Shown here piece by piece: positions 10,640 through 21,800 of a stretch of 64,000 bases of DNA. The stretch is taken from contig JADANN010000423.1 of NCBI GenBank assembly GCA_018806985.1, positions 292,871-356,870 on the forward strand. Reading direction: 5' to 3'. This DNA is from Angiostrongylus vasorum. Taxonomy: Eukaryota; Nematoda; Chromadorea; Rhabditida; Metastrongylidae. The stretch's first letter is position 1; every line of letters starts with the position of its first letter. Position numbers and translations under genes: made by a program. A model generated the notes under the pieces. It searched no databases. It had not been told where the DNA came from and worked only from the letters and a program-made list of their open reading frames with translations.

Positions 10640-13160
10640 GAAGCACACATTGTTGTTAATGTTCTTCTTTGCTTAGAACACGACAGACCACCTAAAATAT
10701 AGCAAGTAATCTAGTATAAAACCCTTCACCTGTTGGTCCAAGGACTTGACCGTTTTTCTGCTCTTTTCCAATTTAGGGTACTGGTAAATTCTTTAATACA
10801 CTGCCTTATTTCGCTCGTTGCCTTGCAATTTATTACTTTAATCTGCGGCGTTAAATTAGAAAAATCTGATACGATGCTTTTTCCAGTCACGAACCACCTA
10901 TCCTCTACTAAAATTCTCATGCAGTCATTTTTTTTCATTTTCTTCCTCTCTAAAATGTTCATTACAAACTACAACTTTGTCATCAACAGTCGCACCGATT
11001 GTGGCTTAATGAAATTTACGTTAACGTCGTCCGGAGGGAGCCGTCATTCTATCGCCGGCTTTCGTCATCAATTTTCCACCATCAATTTGTCCCATATGGT
11101 TCTCATTCTATAGTCAGATATGTGTTTAGATTCTTGCGTTGATTCTCTTTTATAAACGATAGTATACTAGTAATATTATTGAGACATCAAAAAAATTGCT
11201 TGGGTAAAGTCAATAATTGAGTTATTTCAAAGAGGCGTCATAACGAAGAATCATGTGTGTATCCAAGCACAATTGCGATTTGACTGATGAGTAATTTACT
11301 GATTCGACAAATTACTTGAATATACTATTTTTATTCATTTATACGACCTGCTTTCTCACATATTGTGCTTATCCCGAGAATTCTTTCGCAGGTTCTTTCA
11401 CTCCATCTTCTACTGACCTCTTCCGATTTGTGTGGAAGCTCAGGTGCTAAATGAGGGTTTTGTCTTCTCTACAAATCAAGTCTGCTACCAATTTCCCGAC
11501 TACGGAAGGATAAGGGCTTGGTGAGCCCGCAGAAGGATCGAACTAGTGCTCGTTAACGACTGGTAGCACTACCGCTGTGTTATCCTCCTCATTATTTGCA
11601 TATAACAAAGAAGAAAATGCTGAACTACACTTTTTAAGCGTCTCGTTTCTTGCAATAATCACTGACCAAATACGAAGATGCGTGTCTTCAATGAAAAAAA
11701 AATTCTCCAACGGCATCTCCATGAGCGATTTAAGAGCATCGCTTTTATCTAGAAAATGGTGATTTGCTAGTTTTTACTAAAAGGTGGCGTCGTCACGATG
11801 TAAGGGGCGTTCCCTTGTCCGATTGAGGACAAAAAAACGCGGTCTGGTGGAGTCTTTTCACAGCGATGGCCGTTGCTGCTTTCGTCATGAGCATCACAAC
11901 CTCAGCCCATCGAAAGGATCTCATGGGAATTTCCTTGATGGGTATTGTGCAACGCTCGCTTCCACAATGGTGGCCAGGGGTGTCGATTTCTTTGTGTGCC
12001 TCGCCCTCTGTTCTATTTGAATCTCTTCCACCTCAGGTCTATCATGACGGCTTTTGCCGCATTACTGTGATTTCCTCACGAATGTGAACCTAATGCTGGA
12101 AATAATCCCCAAAATGTAAAAAATAAAACAAAGTTCAAAATAGCAAGTCTTTTGGAGGATCAGGTGATAGTGTGAAAATTTGAGGTTTCCAACCCTTCCT
12201 TTATGCAGCCAGTCTATCCAAACGTTATGCGCTCATCTTCACGCGATTTCATTCACATTGAGCTTACACGACATTTGTTTTCCTTTTCAAGTCAATGTTA
12301 AGATGCGATCCTTATCAATACTTCATTTATACGTCTGGACTTCGCATACTGTATGGCTCGCAGCATTTTCTGCATTTGATTCATTATATGGTACCTGTCA
12401 TCCATCATCCATAAAGATCTCCAGACTAGAGAACGCTAAGGTCTTCACCATAGGCAAACATTGAGCGTTGTAGAACGGACAGAACTCTTTTGAGATGGTG
12501 CCATTCTGGAGACTTTGGAGATAAGGGGGAAGCCTGTTTGTCCCAAGAGGGAATTAAACCAGCTGTGTGTTATCGCACGACGTCACCTACTCCACTTACC
12601 ACGGTCACATAATGCGCTCGACGTAATTAGGTTTTAATCATTTAAAGTCTTAAGCCGTAAACTGTCTTTTTTGCCAAAGCCCTCGTTTTGATAACAAGGT
12701 TACGTAATACGACTGTTTAATTTCTAATTTGTCCTTAGCAGCCTTTTTTAGGGTGGTTTTCTTCAAAGACACTCGTCTGAGCCAGAGTTTTCTCTTAGGG
12801 AGATCTCCCGGAAACATAGAACAGTAAAAAAATATGCACGAAATCTTGTGAAATATGAAGTAACACGCCATATGAAATATGTAAAGAGCTGAATTATTTA
12901 CAAATACTCTAGTCATAGCCAGCCGTGCTTATAACTGGAAATAGGGACAAATTTCTTCCCATTGTCGATGAAATTAATCGAAACGAAGAAACCAGCAGTT
13001 ATTCTCCTAAAATTTCATTATTTGTGCGAAGTTTTGATTGTAATTTCCAAAGGCACAAAAATCCCAAATGTTCGAAAAATTCATAGCGATTTGTTCTCAC
13101 AGAAGTCTCTTACACTCTCACTCACACGACACGCAGATTTCTTCATATAAAAATCCAATA
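10640..13160. other. Intergenic or intronic sequence; SINE head and weak exon candidates only
   Basis: Apart from the SINE head at 11480-11585, there are two weak plus-strand exon candidates: 11393-11451 (TTTCGCAG acceptor, GTGCTA donor) and about 12208-12297 (TTTATGCAG acceptor, product PVYPNVMRSSSRDFI). The GC-richer 11780-12090 has frames on both strands with no recognised homology. Confidence 0.35.
11480..11585 (-). repeat. tRNA-like SINE head
   Basis: Minus strand GGAGGATAACACAGCGGTAG (A box) and CTAGTTCGATCC (B box), then CCGTAGTCGGGAAATTGG. The rest is missing. Confidence 0.58.
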
Positions 13161-13164
13161 TATT

Positions 13165-13545
13165 TTTAAGGGACGTATAGCACAGTGGTAGTGATGTCCG
13201 TCATCAGAGCATGATGCTAGTTCGATTCCTCCCCCGACCCAACAAAGCCTCTCATCACTCTGTTGTTGGCAAATTCGTACCGGACTTATCCGAGAAAAAA
13301 ATCACTTTCTGCCATCCAAATAGAAACGCTCCAGCCGGGCCATCTCAGCACTCTAGGGAGAATCGACTCGACCACCATTCTACGACATTCAAGTTGAAAT
13401 GAAAATCCTCAAGCAGCAACCGAAGCCACGCGTAAAGTTGGAAGTTCTTCGCCGATAATGGATGCGAGGAAACCATTCGAATGTGAGAAGTGCTGGAATC
13501 CCATAGTAGACGTGAAGACGGGCCATATAAAACAAAATAAAATAA
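13165..13545 (+). repeat. tRNA-derived SINE, family C
   Basis: Head GGACGTATAGCACAGTGGTA (A box) and CTAGTTCGATTCC (B box), body AGAAACGCTCCAGC and ACCACCATTCTACGACATTC, 3' end GACGTGAAGACGGGCCATAT with an A-rich tail. A 180-codon reverse frame over this region is chance. Confidence 0.78.
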
Positions 13546-13699
13546 CAAATTTATTTTAATGGTGTCGGCATCTCGTAGTAAAGTTGTATCTGCAAATATT
13601 TGCAACACGATAAATCTTCGATAACTGTAGTAGCTCTTCAGTGGATTCGAATCTGCGCGTATGAGGACACCCACTTCGCGAGGGCGACTACTTGTAGAC

Positions 13700-13855
13700 C
13701 ATCGACTCGAACCAATCCGGCTCTGAAGAAATCTAGCATGTCGAAGCGCTAGCCGAATAAAATTTCCTACCAACCTTCTGTTAGCATAAGCAACTAAGAA
13801 AATATTGATAGTCATGCCGAAGTTGACGGAAAGTGGGTTTTTCAAATTATAACCG
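13700..13855 (+). mobile_element. Decayed Penelope-type terminal repeat
   Basis: GGCTCTGAAGAAATCTAGC at about 13722 and GTCATGCCGAAGTTGACGG at about 13812 correspond to the core and downstream signature of the other copies. The core is mutated. Confidence 0.42.
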
Positions 13856-13859
13856 TCAA

Positions 13860-14345
13860 ATTTTATCACTTGTTCTCCATTTCTCATCAGTGAAGTCGGT
13901 GGAAGCGATATCTTTTGCCAAGAGACGATTTCATCACTTGATCAATTGCTCCACCTTTCGATGAAGTCTAGCAGATTCTGCGTAACCAATATCCCTCCTT
14001 GGCGAAATGATTGTTATATTTCATCATGTTTCTGACTTCTCAACGATGACGTCTGATAGAAACGGTATAAGCCAGGTCCTTCACTAACGAAATGACCACA
14101 GCCCTTCTTTCGTCAACTGTCTCTGACTTCTCTATTTACTAAGGTCCTTCTTTGATTAAATGATGGCAATTTTTTATCATACTCCTGGCTTCTCAATGGT
14201 GAACACCGATAGGATCGGTGAAGCGGACGTCGTTCATTAATGAAATGGCTGTACCTCTTTGTAAACCACTTCTGACTTATCAACGATGAGGTTAAACAGA
14301 ATCGATGTACCCACTTATTTCCTTAAAATGGACCAAAATTTTCAT
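13860..14345 (+). repeat. Degenerate tandem repeat, period about 85-90 bp
   Basis: Recurring landmarks are TTCTGACTTCTCAACGATGA (14032, variants near 14125, 14185, 14270), GATAGAAACGGT/GATAGGATCGGT and AACGAAATGACC/AATGAAATGGCT. Four to six worn units. Confidence 0.65.
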
Positions 14346-14459
14346 ACAAATTGAATTACAATTCCACTTCCACTAGCTGTTTGGTGTACACGATTATCAT
14401 ATTGATTTCTGTACGTTTACATAAGGTAATTCACTACAACCCATACCTCCATACTCCAG

Positions 14460-14765
14460 AGTGCACCAGGCTAGGATAGCGCAGTGGTTACTGTTGTCTT
14501 TCTTCAGGAACTAAAGGCGCTAGTTCAATATCCAACCAACATTGTCGTCCAATCTACGTGGCAACGTCTTATACTGGGACCTTCCAAGATTGCAAAGACC
14601 ACCGTTCTACGACATTCAAGACGAAGTGGGAACCCTCAAGCACCTGCCGAACTCAGGCCCTAAAATGCTCGAAGGCCATTGTGGAGGATGAATGCGAGGA
14701 TAACGAGTGGAATGTAAGAAGTGCTAGGATCCGCACAGTAGATGTGGTGACCGATCATGCAAATA
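14460..14765 (+). repeat. tRNA-derived SINE, family C
   Basis: Head GGATAGCGCAGTGGTTACTG and GCTAGTTCAATATCC; shares CGTTCTACGACATTCAAG and GAAGTGCTAGGATCCGCAC with other copies; ends in an AAT-rich tail at 14760. Confidence 0.72.
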
Positions 14766-14970
14766 ATAATTGTAGTAATAATCATAATAATAATAATAAT
14801 AATAACAATAATAATACTAATAGTAATGACAATATTAATAATGGTAACAATAATAATAAAAATTCTAATAATAATGAATTTTAAAAACTCAATAATGTTT
14901 GATAACTTCCTGTTAATAATAATTAATTAAAAATGTTAATAATAATAATAATAGTAATAATGAACGTTAA
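14763..14970 (+). repeat. AAT microsatellite
   Basis: Interrupted (AAT)n tract following the SINE at 14460. It creates an Asn-rich frame that is not a gene. Confidence 0.9.
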
Positions 14971-15029
14971 TATAAACCATCATAAAACAGATCAGAAATG
15001 GCGAGGTTTTTTAATATTGCTAGCACTAG

Positions 15030-15270
15030 TCACAATTAAGTCACTTTTTTATTTTCTGCGCTTTCCTTTTATGTCATGGTATGATGTGAAGTATAACCAC
15101 AGCGGTGTTGAGATATTTACAAAATCCGGACTGCAGGTGTTTGCGGTGGGGATCGAACACGCTGCTACTCTTTTCGGGGCTAACGCGTTCACCACCACAC
15201 CGTGCGAGCCCTTCGCTTCGCCTGTCTCGCAGCCATGTTTTATAGGTGCTATCAGCAATCATGTGGTTAT
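15030..15270 (+). repeat. Family A copy
   Basis: GGTGTTGAGATATTTACAAA through CGTTCACCACCACACCGTGC to CTATCAGCAATCA. Single forward copy. Confidence 0.7.
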
Positions 15271-15699
15271 ATTACTAATATTGTTGTACAAATCGTCATC
15301 ACATGCGCTGGAGGAATTCCAGCAATTCTTGCACTCCATTCGTTCTCCTCGTACTCGTTATCGACATTTGATTCTCCATGCAGTGTTGTGAATAGCTAAT
15401 GTAAGGCGTTCTAACGTATACACTGGAACACAGCGTTGGAGATGGATGGCCTAGAATTAGCACCTTGCTTCCTGATGGTCCAATCACTAATCACTGCGCT
15501 ACTGCCCCCATGACAACGTTTTGGAGAACACGAAAAATTGCTTTCTATTGTTTCAAATCATTCCAGCCGTTATTAACTCAAAATGTATCACTGAAAAAAT
15601 TTTAGCTTACATGGAGTGTTTTTAGCGATTTTTTTCTCTACCAGTCTCAGTCATCTCTCTTTTACAAATTCCTCCACACGTGAATACTGTCCATTTTGT

Positions 15700-15780
15700 A
15701 TTATATGTGTATATATATGTATATATGCATAGATATATACATATATATACATGTACATACACATGTATATACACATATGC
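15700..15780 (+). repeat. TATATG/ACATAT microsatellite
   Basis: Alternating purine-pyrimidine tract ending just before the acceptors at 15788 and 15802. Confidence 0.85.
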
Positions 15781-15802
15781 ATTTTCAGACATTTTCTTTC
15801 AG

Positions 15803-18800
15803 TGTTGCTTGCCAATAATGTTCTGTTGTACGCGAAAGAAGAAGGATCCAGGCAGTCCATACACAAGACGAGAAGTGATTTGTAAGGTTAATTTGCTTGC
15901 GCCATTCTTAAATCTATAATCAATCTTAAATACGTGAGTCTGCTCAATATTTATGAAGACTTGGATGTTCATCAGAATTGACGCGGCATATATCTAACTT
16001 CTGCTGAGTTATGAAGTCGTTCAGTACTTTTTCTGATGTGTTTAGTATCATGACGGTTGAAAAAGAACATTGACATTTTGTGGTATCGTGCAGTTCCTTT
16101 CAGAAAGGTCTTTTTGCGTTGATGTTGGCTCGAGTCGATGAACTTGACACACTGACACCACTCATCACCACACCAACACAAACACCTGTTGACACTACAC
16201 CACAAATTACACGAGTTAGTACTTCACAACTTAATTACACCATTCCAGTATTATTTATTACAAGGGCCAGTAACATTATTATGACTAATAGTAGGTATTA
16301 GTTTTATTAAATTAGTAGGCAATAAATAAAAATTGACGACATTGTGATTTATAGCATAGCTTCGGCTTAATTGGGTTCATGCCGATCTGTGCTTCCCAGA
16401 TCAGTCCTGCTGACGGTTGATTGCTGATAGCACCTATAGGTCAGTAACATGGCTGAGAGACAGGCGAAAAAGAACTCGCATGGTGTGGTGGTGAACGCGT
16501 TAGCTCCCAGAAAGGGTAGTAACGTGTTCGCTCCCCACCGGAAAAACTAGCGGTCCGGAGTTTTGCGAATATCTCAGCAACACTAAAATGACTACTGTTA
16601 CTTCTCTTTTTAATAGTGTTATATTATTTCGTCATGTAGCGTAGTGATGCACTGCAGTGCGCGCGAGGTCGTTGGTTGGATTGCGTGAGTCGTGCTCACC
16701 TAGCCTTCCATCTTTTTGGGGACGGCAGGTTGGTATCAAACTTGTTTGGGTTATCACTCTGAACATTTACTTCCACTACGAAACGAGCGCACTCATAAGT
16801 TCTAAAACTTTTTCCCTATGTACTTGATGATCTTCTCCCTATATATGTGACCTGACTCATCCTCTGACCACCTGCCTCTAGTCCTAACCTTCGTCGACCA
16901 TGAAACAGTGTTTGACAGTGTCGAAACGAATGCCATCATATCATCGCTCGTTGACCTTGGAGCCGTCCTACATAAGAACTCTGTCTGACTGTTATCGGAA
17001 CTGTACCACGAAAATACACCTTTTCCATCGACCTCTTACCACACCCATTGGAAAAGGGGGTTCGACAGGGCGACACAATATCGCCAAAGCTGTTCAGTGC
17101 AGCACTGCAATTGATAATGAAGTCACTCAACTGGAATGGGAAAGGAATACATATTGATGGAATATTCCATCAAACCTTCGTTTTGCCGACGACATCGCCA
17201 TCTTCTCAAAAAGTACTAGCGAAGAAGAGAAGACGATCAGCGAGCTCATCGAAGCGGGAAAAAAGATCGGAATACGCATAAATCGGAAGAAGACCTAGTT
17301 CATGAAAGACCCATGATGTGAAAGAGAACAAATTGAACTGGATGGTTCTCTGTTTGCAGAGACTACCTCATATGTATATCTTGGGCGATCAATGAACATC
17401 GAAAACAACATGAAGGAGGAACTAGATAAAAGAAGGAGAGCAGCTTGGGCCGCATTCCGGATTCTCAAAGAAGCCACTGACCAAGTGAAGAACCCGAAAA
17501 TCCGCGTGCACCTTTGCTATTCAGCGGTCCTCCCAGAGCTCTGTTATGCTGCGGAGACGTGGTTTGATACTTCAACCACGTTAAAAATACTTTCCAGCAC
17601 ACACAAAGCGTTTGAGCGATGTCTTCTGAAATATAACTGGCATTCTCAATATCTAGCTGAAATGCGAAGCTCTTATCTTCGAAATCTGTAACATCTTCGA
17701 GATCCAGGGAGAATATACATCGATAGCGAAACATAGATGGAACGGTCAAATAATGAGAAAAACAGACGACAATTGGAGGAAAAATAACTGTAGAGTGGAC
17801 TCCACGAAAATGCAAACGTCCCCCCAGGCCGGCCACCTACACGTTGGACGGACGTATTCGCAAGCAAAGTTAACCAGCTCTACCTGCAGCTACAGTTACT
17901 TTACAGATCACGGTATGAGACTCGCACGCACCACTGTGCTCGAATAAAATCACCACCATGGATGACGATTGCGAGGGAAAGAAACGAATGGCAAATGTGC
18001 TGGGTCCGCACAACTCCTGAAGGCGGACCACCCAAGTATCCAAGTAACTAAATACGTGATGATAAAATGTGAACGTACTCTCATGGAACGATCCAGACTT
18101 GAAGAAAAAAGTCCTATCAAACCACCAATATAAGTGTTCATTGAATAACGCATTTGGATCCACAATTTTGTCCGTGAAGATAGACCAATCACCATATCGG
18201 CTTTCCATGAACCTTTGTATTGATAGAATCTATTAACGGAAGACCAGAAACACCACTGCGTGCGCTAAGATATCCAAGTCCAGGTGGGCCAGACACTACA
18301 CAATTGAAAGACCAATGATAAAATGGGTAGAATTATTCATGAAGATCTTACAATAGAAATGTAATGCATAGCATTCTATTTACTGTCTATTTTTTTCTTC
18401 AAAGAAGGGTATTATGTGAAATACAACCACAATGATGTTGAGCCATTTGCAAAACCCAGACCTCAGTCCAGATTCGAATCAGGGATTAGATGACCCTTTT
18501 CGAGGTCTCACATGTTACCTACTACACTACTGAGGCTCTGGTTAAGCTTTCTCTCGGCAAGTTTTCTACCCTAACAGCGTCATTGACAATCACCCGTCAA
18601 TGGGAATGACCTGCGGAGTACAAATCGGCATTGAACCCACTTAAGCTGAGGCTACAGTCGACATCACAAGGCACAACTTTTCATTTACTGCGCATTATCT
18701 CTTTGTTGAAAGGTATTGTGTGAAATACATCAACAACGATGCTGAGATATTTGCAAAACTCAGACTCCAGTCCATATTCGAACCAGCGATTACTTTTTTT

Positions 18801-21800
18801 TGGGAGGAATGTGGTGCCTAGCGAGTTCATGCAGCAAACAAATCCTATTGCGCTAAACTTGGGCTTGAGAGGGAGAACTGGAAAACTGCTGGGTAGGTAG
18901 AGTTGTGAGTCGAAAGAAGAACAGAATTTCAGCTAATTTAACAACTGTTAGAGGCGAAATAAATAGACCGAGTTTTTTTTAATTTTACACGAGCGGACAT
19001 CACATCTTGTGCGAATCCCAGCAGTAGTGGTCCTCGATTCGTTTCTACATATCCATCATCAACAAACAACTTCGGAGTTCATGTGCAGATTCGGCTTCTG
19101 CACAATGTCAGCTCACATTTTATTGATCCCGGACAAGTCTGGCACCATATTCTCAACATTGCAGAGATGAAATGCTTGCCCTCTAACGAGATCGAACCAG
19201 GACTTTGTGCGTATTAGATATCACCGTTACTGCGTTACCTGAGCTGCGGGCAAGAGTCATTAATTATTTGTTGAGTAGCATTGCTTAACAACTAATCTAT
19301 TAATAACGCGGTGATATATAAATGCTATTTAGAAGTTTAGAAATTCAAAATGTCAAAAAGAATTTTTCCTAGCCACATATTCATTGAACAACATAGACAG
19401 AATATTCGATGTCGGATCAATTCTGATGATTGCCAGTAATTGCGCTATTCTCATTTCACTTAACTAGAAGACTCTTAGTTTTTTGTGAGCATTCACCAGT
19501 ATCCGTTTTCTTCCAGTGGAGAATTTCGTACTTATTCGATAAACATTCTAGATAGAAATGACAGGGATGCGAAGCGTTTTATTTTTAACGTTGTTTTATT
19601 ATTTTATGCAAGAAATTATTCCAAACACATTCTAAATATTAATAAATAATTGTCGACACGTCCTTCTGCATGACCGACTACTCACAGAAATCACTGCGAT
19701 TATGTCCTTGTCTGAAAGCAGGAAACATTTTTTTCAACGCACAAAGGCTGAAGAGTTCTCGTTGTGGAGGCCGACCTGGTAACGCCTAGGCACGGCTGTC
19801 TTAGCATTCTAGTAGAGGCCAGGCTTGATCACCCCTCAGCGTATCAGTGAGGAAGGAAGGGAACAGGTGCTTGAGCTGCTGATGACGGCTAGAAGCATGT
19901 CATACAAAGACTGGTCTTTTTAAATGTATAATTATTTGAACAAATAAGGTTTGCGCCGTTGAAATGTCTAATTGTCACTGTACTTTCTTGATGTTTTATT
20001 CTATCTTCCTTAGCTAATCTTTTTTTCTCCATTATATACTTGTTTTCTCTCTTTTAGCCAACACTACCTCAAGCGGTTCGTCTTACCTCATCGGATAGTC
20101 CTCCACCACCACGTCGTTCAAATCATGGGAAGACGTTGATTGTACCGTTGAACGCCAGTCGATGTGAGCCACACATTACTTGTTGTAAATTTAAGTACCG
20201 TTTAACGTAGCAGATTTTTAGTTTCTGTGAAGCATTTTATGTAGGTGTTGATCAAGGTCTAGGAGTTTATGGAGATAAAGTCAACTATTTCTTAATCCTA
20301 TTAACGACTGGGCCAACATGGCTCCTCAACGGGTAGTACTGTCCAAAAAAAGAAATAACAAAACCTGAAAAATGACTGCTTAGAAGAAATAACTGCATGG
20401 AAATTCTAGATAAGATCTAGATGGTTCTTGCGGACAACACTGAAGGATATGGGAATTCCTACGAAACAGCCTATTATCACTGTGATATAGTGTCACATAA
20501 CATTCTCCTACAGCTATGAAGTGTCGTCCAAAAAAAGGCTTAGAAATCCAGATTTTTTGTTGTCCTAGTACTAATTTCTGTCTTCAGAAAGTTTCTATAG
20601 ATGGCTAATGTATCAAAATATGAAGACGATACTTAATTGGGCACTCGGATGACCCTTTTTCACTGGTTGTGAGAACCCAGGATGATTAATATTCTCCAGA
20701 GGTTTGCTGGTTTAGCCATTGTGGTCACTTGGGGTCCTGAGATCATCCTAGCTGAAGTCTTCCTCGTGTCATCACCACCCTAAGTATTCGCTGCCCTTAT
20801 AGATCAGAGGAAGATTTGCCACCATGCAACTAGTTTGATACCAGGATGGTGGTGATTCTTGGTATTGGTTTACTCTTAGCTGGACTTCAGAATGGAGTTG
20901 TCGAACATTTCTTAGCATGGGAAGCTTTGCTACGACGATGAATCTCCAGCTGTATATCGCAGGCCTACACCTAGGAAAACCGCTCAACAACGATGAGGCG
21001 GTAAACCGTTGGAAGGATGAAGACGATAACAAATATTATAGATAATTCCACTTCAACACTTCGTTTTCGCATTTGTTTTAACGTGACAATAGGATTATAT
21101 ATCATAATTAAATGATTTTCATTTTGTCACTTTCAAACGAATATGGATCAATACCAGATCGAGTGCCAGTCACTCCACTACTCGGCACTCCGGACAGTCG
21201 AATAACGTCGTTCGAAGCCGGTACGACGAAAAGTTGTGCAACAATTCCTGAGGGTGACGAAGACGAATCGCCCAGCTCCGAGCAAATCGACGACCTAATC
21301 TCCATCGACAGGGTCTGAACACTTCACAATCGCCTTTGAGACGGTAGTTTACTGCGCTGCGCTTGAAATCACAGTACTGCAAACGTTTGAGATTTTATAG
21401 CATGTGCCTAAAGTTTTGTGTCCTTTCCCTTCATAATTGTAAAACGATATTTTGCTAAGGAATAAAAAGCAGCCTTGGAAATTTAGTAACTGCATAGTTA
21501 AACTACTAAGAAAAAATAATATGGTGATGAAAAGTACAGTGTTGCTTTTTTAGACGGCTTCATTTTCGGAATATAAATCACCTCGAGGCTTCTTTTCACA
21601 TTCATGCTATGATATTATTCTTCCTGTTGCTCCGCCAGAATTTCAGGTAATGCAGTTATATAAAGCATTTGACCTTATTCGTATCCTTTGTGTCTGGTAG
21701 GCGTAGCGCAGTAGTTAGAGGGTATACTGCGATACACACTGGATTGATCGGTTGTTCTATTCGAGGCCGGAGCTCACTGAGACCTCCATCTCTCTGGGCT

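Noticed and set aside
10733..11113. 126-codon plus frame after the stop at 10632
   Set aside because: Composition is AT-rich and Phe/Leu-rich, with no splice signals or repeats of the frame. It is probably 3' flank or intron.
12208..12297. Extra exon of the plus-strand gene (PVYPNVMRSSSRDFI)
   Set aside because: The acceptor is fair, but the donor choice is ambiguous and the inclusion would break the proposed membrane segment. Kept only as a weak candidate.
13345..13887. 180-codon reverse open frame, one of the longest in the window
   Set aside because: It lies over a family C SINE and a decayed terminal repeat. The corresponding frame is broken in the other copies.
14558..14884. 108-codon Asn-rich frame
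   Set aside because: It is a SINE plus an AAT microsatellite.
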